Assembly: GCA_023376005.1 (NCBI GenBank)
Contig: CM042157.1
Span: forward strand, 60,430,773 to 60,494,772
DNA from: Doryteuthis pealeii
Lineage: Eukaryota; Mollusca; Cephalopoda; Myopsida; Loliginidae
Reading direction: 5' to 3'
Length of the DNA stretch: 64,000 nt
Part shown: positions 21,043-31,469 of the stretch, piece by piece
Position numbering within the stretch: position 1 is the stretch's first letter
How the letters are laid out: each line of letters opens with the position of its first letter
Translations under genes and position numbers: made by a program
The notes under the pieces: model-generated
Seen by the model: the letters and a program-made list of their open reading frames with translations, nothing else
What the model was told of the DNA's origin: nothing
Database searches by the model: none

Positions 21043-21236
21043 GCGCCAGGGTGGCACAACAGCATGAAGCCAAGAGGTCCAGCAGAAAGCAGTGGCAACA
21101 AAGCACCGGCACATCAACATCTTCAGGGATAACCTTCACATGCGACATCTGTGGTCGAGAATGTGAAGACCAATGTTCGAAAAACAGTCACAGGAGGCGC
21201 TGTAACTTCAGGGTCATAAAAACTATATTATAGTCT
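21043..21236 (+). pseudogene. LINE ORF2 C-terminal zinc-finger remnant
   Basis: The frame from 21051 reads a basic stretch 'HEAKRSSRKQWQQ', then 'FTCDICGRECEDQC' and 'SHRRRC' (Cys-x2-Cys ... His ... Cys). Such a finger closes ORF2 in many invertebrate LINEs after a basic linker. No host gene context exists, and the piece sits between FBR-like repeats. Remnant of about 190 bp. Confidence 0.65.
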
Positions 21237-21659
21237 TCCAAGACTGAAATGCCAATAACAAAGCCTCATCTTAAAAATTCAGACAAATAAATTTATTTTA
21301 TTTAAATTAATCAAACACTGGATGGTAAGCCTAATATAATTAATAGAAAAAAATGTATTCATTTATAAAATAAATAATTATTCTGATGTCATTTTGTACT
21401 AAGAAACAAAATTTGAAGGGTTTTTGTTCTTTGCTTTTGGAAAAAAAACTTGTGTTGAAGTTTTGTTTGAATGATCCCTAAACACACACTTCCCCTCCTC
21501 CTCCTGGCTGTGATGAAGGGGAAATTGTTAAGTGTGTATTTAGTTTGTATCTTTGCTGATTCAACATTGCTATATGACATTGACTTTGTTGACATTAACC
21601 CAACCAATTGGTTCTATTTGTCACTTTGTCTTTCTCTCCGTCAATAGACTCTCTCACTA

Positions 21660-21692
21660 TCTCTTTGTGTGTGTATGTGTCTCTCTCTCTCT

Positions 21693-21738
<46 letters not shown>

Positions 21739-21755
21739 TCTCTTTCTCTCTCTTT

Positions 21756-21792
<37 letters not shown>
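21660..21792. repeat. (TG)n/(TC)n microsatellite
   Basis: Alternating TG and TC blocks. Confidence 0.95.
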
Positions 21793-21811
21793 CACTCTCT
21801 TTGTGTGTCTG

Positions 21812-22040
21812 TGTCAGGGCTTGACATTAATGCCATCCTGTCATCCCGGGACGATAAAAATTACATCTGGGATGATCAATATGTCATCCAGGACAGTTTG
21901 CTGGGGACGGTAAAAATTTTTCTAAAAGTTAGTACGACATTCCAATTTGATAATGCTAATGAATTAAACAAAAATATTTTGATTTCGGGACGGTCCAAAG
22001 CCCATTTTTGTTCTGGACGGTCATGAAAAAGTTAGTGTTG
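21812..22040 (+). mobile_element. MITE-D, hAT-like
   Basis: Starts 'cagggcttgacattaatgcc' and has 'gacagtttgctggggacggt' and 'gggacggtccaaagccc'. The right end 'aaagttagtgttgg' is a decayed complement of the start. A longer reverse copy is at 39168. Confidence 0.7.
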
Positions 22041-22043
22041 GTT

Positions 22044-22061
22044 GTGTGTGTGTGTCTCTCT

Positions 22062-22102
<41 letters not shown>

Positions 22103-22112
22103 TCTCTCTCAA
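22044..22112. repeat. (TG)n(TC)n microsatellite
   Basis: Simple repeat directly after MITE-D. Confidence 0.95.
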
Positions 22113-22127
22113 GAATTATCTCTTTCC

Positions 22128-22830
22128 TTTCTGTTGACACAACAAGATTGTCAATAAGTCTCCTTTCTCACACCCCACCCTCCACCCCCATTATTATCAT
22201 TTCCCTCCTTGTGAGTTTTTCACACCAGCATAAGCTCATGGTCTTTCACTGTAGTCCGAGTGACAACATGTCTCCTCAGGTCTCCAGGATTCTTCTGGAT
22301 ATTCTAGTCAGTCTTAAAATGCTATTGTCTGGATGCTCTCAATTCTTCCTCCAATGTCCAATACCTCTAGTCTTTTTTCTAAACTTTGGCAGTTCCAAGT
22401 GCACCAATTACAATTGGTATCACTTACACCCTCATATTCAACAGTTTTTCAATTCTCTAGCAAGGTCCAGGTACTTGTCTATCTTTTCATTTTCTTTCAT
22501 CTTCACCAAGTCATCTGTTGGGACTGCAAAATCTACCAGTTAGCAAGTTCTCTTTTTCTTATTAATCAATACAAGTCTGGTCTTCTGACTGGGATAAGGT
22601 GATTCATTTTTTTATGCGTTTCCTTCACAAGATCAGATTCTGGTTTGTAGATATACCATTTTGTTGTATGGTCAAAATTTAGTTTCTTGAATAATTCCCA
22701 GTGGATCACCTTTCCAACCTGGTTGTGCCTAGCCTTATATTCTCTTTGTGCTAGTTTGCTACATTCGCTTAATACATGGTTAATCATCGCATCTGTCTCC
22801 ACACACCCTACACTTTGCTGTTGTGTCTTA
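22128..22830 (-). pseudogene. LINE ORF2 C-terminal region, broken
   Basis: The reverse-strand frame from 22802 reads 'DAMINHVLSECSKLAQREYK', 'NQVGKVIHWELFKKLNFDHT' and 'HLIPVRRPDL'. This corresponds to the C-terminal domain after a CxxC...HxxxxC knuckle in several LINE clades. Later blocks appear in shifted frames: 'YEGVSDTNCNWCTW' for a usual 'VIPVVVGALG' segment, then 'CCHSDYSERP' and 'AYAGVKNSQ' near the end. Many stops and frameshifts are present, and the RT domain is missing. The 3' UTR ends in TG/TC repeats. Clade not assigned. Confidence 0.75.
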
Positions 22831-22934
22831 TCTAATGTTGTTTTGGTTATTATTATTACTAATCCTTGTTTTTATTTCCCTTTTATACAGATATCTTTTT
22901 TTAATTTATTTTTTATCTTTATCATAACCCTACC

Positions 22935-23245
22935 CCAGAAAAATAGTTAAAGATAAATCTCCTATCTATATTATATATATACATTAATAAAAATCATTTT
23001 TCTATACATTCTTTATCTATTCTTCATATATTGTTATCTTTAACTAGTTTATTTTTTATTATTCTTGTTTATATTTTTTTTTTTTTTATATATCATTGAT
23101 TCATACACTTATATTTTTGTTTAGCTTTTCTTATAGAAAATGAGGGGTAAAAAATAGGGTGTAGATTTTATCTAACTTTGGTCTCTACCAATTTTCCTTT
23201 ATAAAAGGATATGCACTTAGTCATACAAACAAACATACAGAATCA
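22935..23245 (+). repeat. AT-rich repeat related to 6240-6620
   Basis: Ends 'gattttatctaactttggtc', 'tataaaaggatatgcact' and 'tagtcat'. The 'tataaaag' at 23200 is TATA-box-like, so this could be a retroelement promoter region; that is inference. Confidence 0.45.
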
Positions 23246-24324
23246 TATATATATATATATACACATACGCACAATGCTTTAAACATACTATAAAAAAAAA
23301 ACTTTATTTCACTATGCCTAAATTTATAGTTAAAAAAAAAAAAAAAAAAAAAAAAAGATTAAAAGAATTTCGAACAATTTCCACGACCACAAGGACAACT
23401 GGACCGACTTAACACCACAGAATTAACCAAAAAAAAAAAAAAATTTTCAAATATCCGGCGTTTCTCAACTTTTTAAACAACAACAGATGATTACACCAGT
23501 GCCGTGGGATAAGTACTATAAAAAAAAAAAAAAAACACCTAGTACTTTTAATAACTCTGATGATGGAATTTTATTCCGAAAATATTTAGAATTAAAAAAA
23601 AAAGTAAATAAATATAATTTTCAACACATATTGCATTGTCAATTGCTTTCAAAAATCTATATTACACATACGCACAATGCTTCAAATATACTATTAAAAA
23701 AAAACCTTTATATATATATTAGTTTGTGCATATACACAAACTATCATATATTTATTTGTTACATATTAGCCCTATCATAGATATTGCACACTCTCCTAAT
23801 AATACTGCAAATATTAGGCCAACACTAACTCACTAAGTGAGATAGTGATAATATACACACACACACACACACATATATGAGAATAGTTTATCTGATAAAC
23901 TAAGGTTTATACTATACTTCATATATGTAAATATATGCACAGATATTTAAATGTATATACGCAGAATTATATATGTACGTTTGAGTTCTCAAATTTGATT
24001 GAATCCTATAACAGAAATACTTGTTATCACACACACACACACACAGTGATGTTTAGCCAAAAAGTGGTTAATTTGGATAAATTAAGTGACAGAGTTCAAT
24101 TGACAAAAGCCTCACTTTTATTACAGCGGCTGAAAGTTAATCCTGGCATGTAGATTTAAATCCTTAAAATATTTGGCTTATTGCATAATAATACAAGTAG
24201 GACAATATATTTTATAAAAATTAAATCCTGTGGAGGGAGAGGATTCTAATAATTTGAATAAAATATATTACAAATGAGAATAGTAAAAATCCATAAAATG
24301 ATATTAAAAAAGTTTAATAATTGA
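23246..24324. other. AT-rich region with poly(A) runs and (CA)n
   Basis: A 97-codon Lys/Asn-rich open frame from 23487 has no recognised motif. The segment 23870-24060 is repeated in inverse at 27500-27640 ('tgagttctcaaatttgattg', 'gaatcctataac'). No gene call. Confidence 0.45.
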
Positions 24325-24920
24325 GTTTAATGGCATGTCAACCTGTCTGGGGTTATTTTATGCTTCCAAGTTATAGAATTGGGTACATTATACATTTATA
24401 TTCACATTTTTGTTTAGTGTAGTTTTTTTTGGACACTGCCATAGATATCAGGTATTCCTATCTAATATCCACAATCTTCAAACAGATTTCACCTATAGAT
24501 GGGGGTAAAAATACATTTCATTCTTATTGACATGTATGAACTTTAGTTGGCCAAATTCCTAGCATAAAATTATGCATGCGCATTATCTGAAATGAACTCA
24601 ATTGTTATTAAAAACAGATTTTATGATATTTTTGTTGTGCACTATCTTATCAAGAAATTTTTGTTTGTTTGAAAAATAAAAATTTTATTTCTCAAACAAA
24701 CAAACAAAAATGTGTTGATAAGAATGAAATGTATTTTTATTCATTCAATTGTTTAAGAAAATCTCATAAGAAAAACTATATAAGGGAGATAATGCGCACA
24801 CACAATTTTATTCAGGGAATTTGGCCAACTAAAGTTCATAATTACCTAGATGGGACCCTAACATGAACTACTACTCCGGATCAGAGTAAACCTAGGAGTA
24901 ATGGCAATGAAGGGTTAAAT
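24325..24920 (+). repeat. R3 copy split by a MITE
   Basis: Head 'atggcatgtcaacctgtctg' to 'ttcacctatagatggg' (about 24330-24505). The body restarts at 'cctagatgggaccctaacat' (24845). Confidence 0.75.
24535..24840. mobile_element. MITE-B, about 55-bp TIRs, inside R3
   Basis: 'tatgaactttagttggccaa' at 24535 and 'ttggccaactaaagttcata' ending 24840 are complementary. Pairing extends through 'gcgcattatct'. An inner hairpin pairs 'tttttgtttgtttga' with 'caaacaaacaaaaat'. Non-coding. Confidence 0.85.
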
Positions 24921-25035
24921 TGTCGACCCCCAATTTTTGACTTTACCTACCTGATGATGAATAATCCTTCTATATAAAACAGTATGATCAGAACCTGTCA
25001 GCATCCTTGATTTTTGACTTCAGACAAACTAGTAA
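24915..25035 (-). repeat. Dispersed repeat shared with 17284-17403
   Basis: 'attgtcgacccccaattttt' and 'agcatccttgatttttgact' are complements of the 17.3-kb copy. Confidence 0.65.
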
Positions 25036-25116
25036 TATCTCTTGTTCTGTGGATTTTAAAACATTTTTAGTTGACAACTCAAAGGTCTGAAAGTTCAGTC
25101 AGAGGATTTTAGAATA

Positions 25117-25681
25117 TACTATTTCTCTGAACTTTTGAGATGAGGCTTGATAATTAGTATTATTTATATTATTCACACTATTGTCCTCATCTTCATTGTT
25201 ATCTGTACATTTCGGTCGGTGTGCCCTCCAGCCTTCTTCAGGTATTTCTTCTTGGACTTGGGAACCTTCTTGTCGTAATCAGGAGCCATCACGAAACTAT
25301 GAACCTATGAGTCCAATTGGACACATAGCCTCGTGGATAAAGGAGTTAGGTTAAGACAGTTCTAAATGACAGTTATCTCTAGACTACAGGTTCAATCCTG
25401 GTCAGGGGCAGCAGTAACATAGAATAATAATTAATACAGCTTAACACCTGTACCCAGCTATGGTTAGCAGAATGAGAACAGGATATCCCCCTGGACTAAA
25501 AGGGTTAGGTTCAAAGTTCCATGATGGCTCCCGATTATGACAAGAAGGTTTCCAAGTCCGACAAGAATATTCCAGAGTCCAAGAAGAAATACCTGAAGAC
25601 GGTCGGAGGGCACATCGGGCAAAACATTGTACAGATAACAATGAAGATGAGGACAATAGTCCGAATAATACAAATAATACT
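25117..25681. mobile_element. FBR, complete foldback retroposon, 13-bp TSD
   Basis: The left arm (25117-25300) has 'attgtcctcatcttcattg', 'cttcttcaggtatttcttct' and 'gtaatcaggagccatcac'. The right arm (25515-25681) is its complement ('gatggctcccgattatgac', 'aagaaatacctgaagacgg', 'aatgaagatgaggacaatag'). Flanked by 13-bp 'gattttagaatat' at 25104-25116 and 25682-25694. A SINE-D sits in the loop. A TSD longer than 10 bp suggests retroposition rather than cut-and-paste. Confidence 0.82.
25320..25440 (+). repeat. SINE-D copy in the FBR loop
   Basis: 'tagcctcgtggataaagg' then 'gacagttctaaatgacag', B-box-like 'aggttcaatcctgg' and end 'catagaataataattaat'. Confidence 0.7.
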
Positions 25682-25694
25682 GATTTTAGAATAT

Positions 25695-25800
25695 GTTGAC
25701 TGTATCCCCTGCAAAGGGCTAAGACCCACCTCTCCCCCAAAAAGGAAGTGTCCTGGGTATGACACTAAACTGCATCTGGAGTTTGGGTTACTGCTCTGCT
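25695..25800 (-). repeat. R3 body fragment
   Basis: The reverse strand gives 'actccagatgcagtttagtg', 'tcatacccaggacacttcc' and 'ttagccctttgcaggggata'. Confidence 0.7.
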
Positions 25801-25839
25801 AGTGATACTGTCAGCATATTCTAAAACTTCAATTTTTTA

Positions 25840-26110
25840 TAGAAAATTTTTTTTTATGGATTGCTATCTTGATCTTTATTGTTATATACATAATATTTCG
25901 GCCAATGTGCCCTTTGGTCTTCTTCAGGTGTTTCTTGTCAAACTCTGGAACCTTCATGGAACTTTGAACTGAAATCTTCTGAATTCGACAAGAAATGCCT
26001 GAAGAAAGCTCGAGGGCACATTGGCCAAGACATTGTGTATATAAAAATTAAGACGAGGACAACAGTTTGAAAAACCTAAATAATACAGATTATAAAGCTT
26101 TATCTCAAAA
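25840..26110. repeat. FBR foldback copy
   Basis: 'ggccaatgtgccctttggtc' and 'cttcttcaggtgtttcttg' pair with 'gacaagaaatgcctgaagaa' and 'gagggcacattggcc'. More diverged than the copy at 25117. Confidence 0.75.
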
Positions 26111-26219
26111 ATTCAAACATAACTTTTCCCTATTTCTAAAGCAGATTCTTATGACCTTTAGTGAAAATGGTTCAAGCTGATCCTATTACTTATTCTGTGG
26201 AAAAACAGAGTATATGAGG

Positions 26220-26755
26220 TATGTCAGAAAAGTTCCAGTATGTCAGAAAATTTTTATGTGAGGGGCATCCACAGCGAGTTCTTGCCACAGAGCCAGACGA
26301 TCAACCAGCATGTCTACAAAGATACTGCAGCGTTTGCTTTGTACAGTGTGAGAAGAGGCGAGAGATGTGGCAGGACAACTGGTGGTTCTTCACCATAACA
26401 ACACACCTGCCCACGCTGCCCTGAATATCCGAGAGTTCTGGCCCAGAAGAACATCACTGTGCTGGAGCAACCTCCCTACTTACCTAACCTGGCTCCGTAT
26501 GATTTTTTTCTTTTTCCCAAGCTCAAGAGGGTCATCAAGGGAACCCATTTTGAGGATGTGCATGATATCAAAAAGGTTGTGACAACGGAGCTCCAGAGAA
26601 TTCCGAAAGAATCCTTTCAAGACTACATGCAAGTGTGGCAGAGAAGGATGGGAAGGAGCATTAGACTCCAGGGGGATTACTTTGAAGGAGATAACTTGTA
26701 GTTTGGATTTGAAATAATTTTTTTGTGACAACAGTCCTGGAACTTTTCTGACATA
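26220..26755 (+). pseudogene. Internally deleted mariner element
   Basis: Terminal inverted repeats 'tatgtcagaaaagttccag' at 26220-26238 and 26737-26755, with TA at the ends. Only the C-terminal part of the transposase remains, in shifting frames: 'WQDN', 'NNTPAHAALNIREF' (second catalytic-Asp region), 'VLEQPPYLPNLAPYDFFLFP' (mariner-type block ending in the third Asp, D34D spacing class), then 'VIKGTHFEDVHDIKKVVTTE' and 'GRSIRLQGDYFEGDNL' to a stop at about 26699. The N-terminal helix-turn-helix half is gone (about 530 bp against roughly 1.3 kb for family members). It was once mobile but is now defective. Confidence 0.9.
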
Positions 26756-26799
26756 GAATTGCCATAGGTAAAAAGGAGTAAGGGTGAATTTTCTAAAAC

Positions 26800-27436
26800 G
26801 AGGCTCTTGTGTAAAAAGGAAAAACTGAATAACAACCAATTGCAAGTCACAACACGAAAAATGCTTAGCACTTGGAAATTGCTTAAGAAAGCAGTAAGCT
26901 TATTGTTTTACTTATGTGTAAGTAGCAGAGTTTCATTTGTAAATGCCTGTTATTTAAACATCCCCCCCTCTTCCCTTCATTCAGTTCCCGTAGAAACGAC
27001 TTGCCTACCTACCTATTTTCTCTACTTAAATATCTTATTTACTTTGTTGCCTAATAAGAAACTAGAGGACATAATTTGGAACAATGCAGTCACAGGCCGA
27101 CTTAGTTATTAGACGAAAATCATGTGAGAAGAGAGAAAAGATCAAATATTGAATTAACGCACAAAACAAGAGACATATATTAAGACTTTATACAGATAAT
27201 TCATTGGGAGATATATTTGGGTGTATCAAATCAAAAGCAGATATTAAAAAATCATCGACAGAAAGGATTTCTATATAATATAGACAATTAATTATACAAG
27301 GTGTGTCAAGTATTTGAGAACATACCGTTAGGATTTGAACTTTAATTTCCTAACCGTGCCCTCCATGTGTATTGACAATTTAACATGATATAGGTATTTT
27401 TCAGGTTAACAGCGGTGCAGAAACACACACAGGAAT
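26800..27436. other. No feature recognised
   Basis: AT-rich DNA. An open frame at 26807-27112 has no recognised motif. Confidence 0.4.
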
Positions 27437-27443
27437 ATGTCTA

Positions 27444-27497
<54 letters not shown>

Positions 27498-27533
27498 AAT
27501 ACATACATACATACGTATGTGTGTGTGTGTGGT
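27437..27533. repeat. (TC)n(TA)n(CA)n(TACA)n(GT)n microsatellite
   Basis: Serial simple repeats, partly self-complementary (CA then GT). Confidence 0.95.
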
Positions 27534-28006
27534 ATCAAGTGTTCCTGTGATAGGATTCAATCAAAATTGAGAACTCAAATATACATATAAAGGTATTACA
27601 AATAAATGAATATATGAATACCTTAGTTCATCATCAGATATAAACTTATTTCAACACTATTGCCTCTTTAAGTCTGGATGAGGATTACATATCAGGTCTA
27701 GTTGATATGATTTTTCAGTCTTGTTGATTTTGTATTTATAAATTTCTTTTAGCATTTATATATATATATATATATCACGTTTTACAAAAGCAAAAAAAAA
27801 ATAAGAAATAAGTTTATTACATGATAATTTTTGATTAATGATATGTCATATCTGCTGTTGATGACTTTATACTATTGGGATCCAAGCACTGCAACACCAA
27901 TGGAAGAATCAGGATATTTTCTTAATGTTAATCTTAATTCAATCATAATTTTTACCATTAAAATTTCAGGCATTATATTTTAATTTTACTTTTTATTATT
28001 CTTATT

Positions 28007-28246
28007 GAGGTTCAGGTTAGCTCAGTCGGTAGAGCGTTCTGCTAGAAACCACAAGATTCCTAGTTCGATACTGGCCCTCGCCAACTCAGCGTATGAGTAG
28101 CACAGGGATTTGTGCGGTAAAGTAAGGAGCTGATTGTAGGTTGGCGCTCCACCTCAGACGCAAAAACAATCTCCTTGGTCTAGCGCTAGTGAATAGAGGA
28201 TAGACTGATAGGCTGATACCGACTTTAGGCCACCTCGACGACTTTA
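28007..28246 (+). repeat. SINE-A, near full length, long TSD
   Basis: Head 'ggttagctcagtcggtagag', B-box-like 'ttcctagttcgatactgg', body 'gtgcggtaaagtaaggagct' to 'cgacgactttac'. Direct repeats 'tttttattattcttatt' flank it (within 27985-28006 and 28243-28264; up to 22 bp, partly shared with the SINE tail). Confidence 0.9.
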
Positions 28247-28264
28247 CTTTTTATTATTCTTATT

Positions 28265-28534
28265 AAATAATCTTTTTTTTTCTAAAAAAAAAAAAAAAAA
28301 AAAAAAATAACCTATTATGAAATGGAATATTTTAGATTGCCAAAAGAGAAACTCTGAAATAAGATTTCTTAAATCTGCTCTCATCTCAAATGAAGCAGAC
28401 AAACAAGCAAATATGATTTATACATGTCAGATATTATTGGTACTGTCAAATTACAACCTACCTGCTAATTACATGATTGAATTAGAATCAGACGAGAGTA
28501 CAGATGGCGGATCATGAAAATACCAATAATCATC
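28265..28534. other. Poly(A) run and 66-codon open frame of unknown status
   Basis: The frame 28317-28517 ('SALISNEADKQANMIYTCQI' within it) follows a 20-bp poly(A). No family was recognised. It may belong to a retroelement, but I do not call it a gene. Confidence 0.35.
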
Positions 28535-28765
28535 ATCATCATCATGCCAACAGCATAGATTCCCATGACTCTTGTCACCCATCTATCAGCCATCACTCCT
28601 GGAAGGTCCTCTGTACAGCATCAAGTATCCACAGAGAGCTGATCAATGTAGGTTTTTGCTAGCCAACCCACACTGATATGTCTATGTGTAGGTGCCCAGA
28701 GTATGAGAATATCATTTATGAGCTCATTTTTACTTGTCCAGCATATCCTGTTTGTCTTACTAGGG
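28535..28765 (-). pseudogene. LINE ORF2 C-terminal remnant
   Basis: The reverse strand reads 'CWTSKNELINDILILWAPTH' and 'WLAKTYIDQLSVDT', the tail family intact at 51454. It ends in (ATG)n on the element strand (28530-28545), like the (TGA)n of that copy. Confidence 0.78.
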
Positions 28766-28965
28766 TGATTTGTGTGATAGGATGCAAGTGGTTGTACAGA
28801 TTTGATTTGATTTGGTTTAAAACTGTTGCAGTTCTTGATACACAAAATAGTGAAATTGAGAGATATTTGAACAAAGAACTTAAGCATCTGATCTGGTTCT
28901 ATATTACACCTACATATCAGACACACAAACTTTCTTTCACACACACACACACACACATATATATG

Positions 28966-29168
28966 ATAGACTGGATCTTTCTGGTGATTGTAAAATATAT
29001 AAACAAATGTATTATTTAATAGTTCAAAACACCTCCTCTTTACGGCAGCTGCCAAGTCGGGCTGACAAAAAGTCAGTCGGATTCCAATCCTGGCCATAGG
29101 TAGTTGTTGTGTCTAGCCATACTGAAGAGGCGTGAAACGCTAAACACGGTGTCTGTGGATGACTTAAT

Positions 29169-29170
<2 letters not shown>
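28966..29170 (+). repeat. HH-SINE copy 1: tRNA-like head plus hammerhead
   Basis: Shares 'ggtgattgtaaaa' (28981 on) with the copy at 46265. Then comes a tRNA-like part with an arm 'ctgacaaaaagtcag' and B-box-like 'ggattccaatcctgg'. Next is 'gtagttgttgtgtctagcc' leading into the hammerhead, and (TA)n(CA)n follows. Both copies have the same module order, so this is a mobile family rather than chance. Confidence 0.75.
29111..29163 (+). ncRNA. Hammerhead-like ribozyme motif, type I, decayed
   Basis: Stem I: CCATA (29117-29121) pairs with TGTGG (29154-29158), five pairs with one G-U. After an internal loop, GTC (29111-29113) pairs with GAC (29161-29163). Core: CTGAAGA (consensus CTGATGA, one change) at 29122-29128. 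Stem II is GGCG-tgaaa-CGC. A 'taaac' segment stands where 'cgaaac' is expected (one deletion, one change). Stem III is AC/GT (2 bp) with loop ACGGT, then the GTC cleavage triplet at 29151-29153. Probably inactive now. Confidence 0.7.
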
Positions 29171-29239
<69 letters not shown>

Positions 29240-29242
29240 ATA
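29171..29242. repeat. (TA)n(CA)n(TA)n microsatellite
   Basis: Directly 3' of HH-SINE copy 1. A similar (TA)n(CA)n follows copy 2. Confidence 0.95.
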
Positions 29243-29779
29243 AACTGATGGTGTAAAAAAAAAAAAAAAAAAAAAAAACTCCCAACATAAATACAAAATT
29301 GTGCCTGGAGAAAAATACATTAAAAAAAAAAAAGATCAAAACAACCAGCATTAGTGTAATGGCCAAAAGAAAAAATACCGAAAGAATTGCCCGAGTTAAA
29401 TATGGTAAAGTGCTCAATACACTAAGTAGAGCAAATAATTATATATATATATTGATAACGTGGTGTGCTATATTTATAAGTAAATAGTGCTCAATATCTT
29501 GGATGGAGGATATGTGTGTGTGTATGTATGTTAGGATAGTGTAAACGCATGACAGAGTCAACAGTGCTCAGTGACTGTTAATTTCTTGCTTATGTAATCA
29601 TCAGACCAAGTGGTTTCCACATGGTGGGTATCCCTTCATATACTGTGGTGTGGACCATGATGGGAAGGGTGATCTATTTTGGTTTATTTTTTTTAGTCTT
29701 TGGAGTCATAAGCTTTCAAAAATAAAAATGAAATTAAACAAAAAAAAAAAAATAAATGAATAAATAAAATAATAAATAT
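29243..29779. other. Poly(A) runs, no gene recognised
   Basis: Short Lys-rich open frame at 29299-29487 without a recognised motif. Confidence 0.4.
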
Positions 29780-29925
29780 TGCCATTACTTCCAGGTCCAC
29801 CTTGGATCAGGGTGGGCCTGGAAGTAATGGCAATAAAATAAAAAAAAAAATTCCTCAGAGTTCCAGAATTAGAACTTCACCACTAGATGCAGTTTAACAT
29901 CATACCCAGAACACACACGAAAGAG
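29780..29925 (+). repeat. R3 body fragment
   Basis: 'ggatcagggtgggcctgg' and 'agtaatggcaat', then 'agagttccagaattagaac' and 'atcatacccagaacac'. Confidence 0.7.
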
Positions 29926-30671
29926 GAAAAAAAAAAAAAAAAAAAAAAATTTTCTCGACATCATGTGCATTGATATTAAATAAATGCAATACTGTCACAG
30001 CATGAAGTAGCAAATAAAGCCTCTATGAATATGTGCCAATCTAACTGCAAATGAAGCACTACACATAGCAATCAGCATCTCATTAAGCGGTGGTTGTTGT
30101 TGCCAGTTGCATCCATTGCGCCCCAGACCCAGACAGAGAAACTGAGGTGTGGGAACGACTGAAAGATCGAGACAAGGTATTACGATCAATGGACAATGAA
30201 CAAACAATAGAGTCTGCTTAGGTAGTTGCAGCCAGTATTCATCGTTTCTCACCCAAGTAGCAATCTGAAAACATGAGGGAAGGCAGTAAGCATATTGTGA
30301 ATGGAATACTTTTAATAAACCTTCCTCGGCCAGACAGATCAGCTTATAAAAGATGCTTAAAGGACGGAATATTTCAATATCTTGACCACAAAGAAATCAA
30401 ATTGGGGCAACATTTTTACAATATTGTGTAATATACAGGGCATTTCAAAAATTTTAGGATGTTCCATATATACTTGCAGATTGGTCACACTTTTTTTATT
30501 TTTTTATTTATTAAACCAAAAATTCCGCCAAAACCAGTGGTGCTACCTATCCATTTGACAAATGTAAAACAGCATTACTTTTATTTTTATCTATCATTAA
30601 GTTGCAACGATCAGCAATTGCAATGATGTGAAATGCATACAATATGCATTTGAGAGATTTTGCGTGTGTGC

Positions 30672-30712
<41 letters not shown>

Positions 30713-31194
30713 TTAACTTTAAATCCACCAAGCAAACAAATATATTTACTTCTGGATTTTATTAAAAAAAATTTAAAAATGCTCAATATAAAGAGCTAAA
30801 TATACATTTAAAAAAATAATTTTTAAGCCATTCATTTTTAATATATATATATATATATATATATGATTCCTACTGACTCATTGCTTTAAACTGACCTGAT
30901 GCTGCTAGGTATTCACATCACCTTTTTTTTTCACAGGCTCATTTACAATTATAATACTAAGAAATGCAACCCTTAATTCTATATGTTTGCATTATGTATC
31001 ACAGTCTATGGCAAAGTGTTCTAGATCTAATATTTGTAAGCAAAGTGTTGAAACAAAAAGTGAATATTTTATAAGTTTTATGTTAGAATAGGTTGTGTAA
31101 CTAGCCAGATTATAATGTGACCTATCTGCGGGTAACTGCAAATACCAATTTGACAACGACAAATTAGGGGTGTGATCTATCTGTGTGTATATAC
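29926..31194. other. No gene recognised; several (TA)n tracts
   Basis: (TA)n at 30674-30711 and 30840-30864. 'acagggcatttcaaaaattt' near 30434 looks like a lone Tc1/mariner-type end, with no partner found. Confidence 0.45.
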
Positions 31195-31469
31195 AGCACA
31201 TATTTACCAACCCATCCACAAGAATAGGGTGTGACATGAGGTCAATTTCTTAAGTGGGACTTAACTGGTTTGAATTCAGAGTTTTCCTTCTCCTAGTCTG
31301 GTTGCCTCACCAAGGTTAAAAAGCACGGCGTGCCATACTATTTACCCATAGCTGGAGGAAGAATAGTTGGATTCATACCATGTGAAATGCAAACAGGCTC
31401 CTCCAGGATTTGAGCATATCTTGCCGTATCCATTTCCTATAACAATAACCATTACATCATGTGCCTCCA
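31195..31469 (-). repeat. SINE-B, near full length
   Basis: Reverse-strand head 'ggaggcacatgatgtaatgg' and 3' part 'cacaccctattcttgtgg'. A deletion near 31380 removes the 'cccttgggaaagg' block. Confidence 0.85.

Noticed and set aside
23487..23780. 97-codon Lys/Asn-rich frame
   Set aside because: Poly(A)-containing AT-rich sequence with no motif; could be a retroelement leader but cannot be supported.
28011..28090. Possible true tRNA gene at SINE-A heads
   Set aside because: A and B boxes are present but the arms do not fold into a complete cloverleaf, and the SINE body and TSD follow.
28317..28517. 66-codon frame with acidic end
   Set aside because: No family recognised and it follows a poly(A) run; left as unknown.
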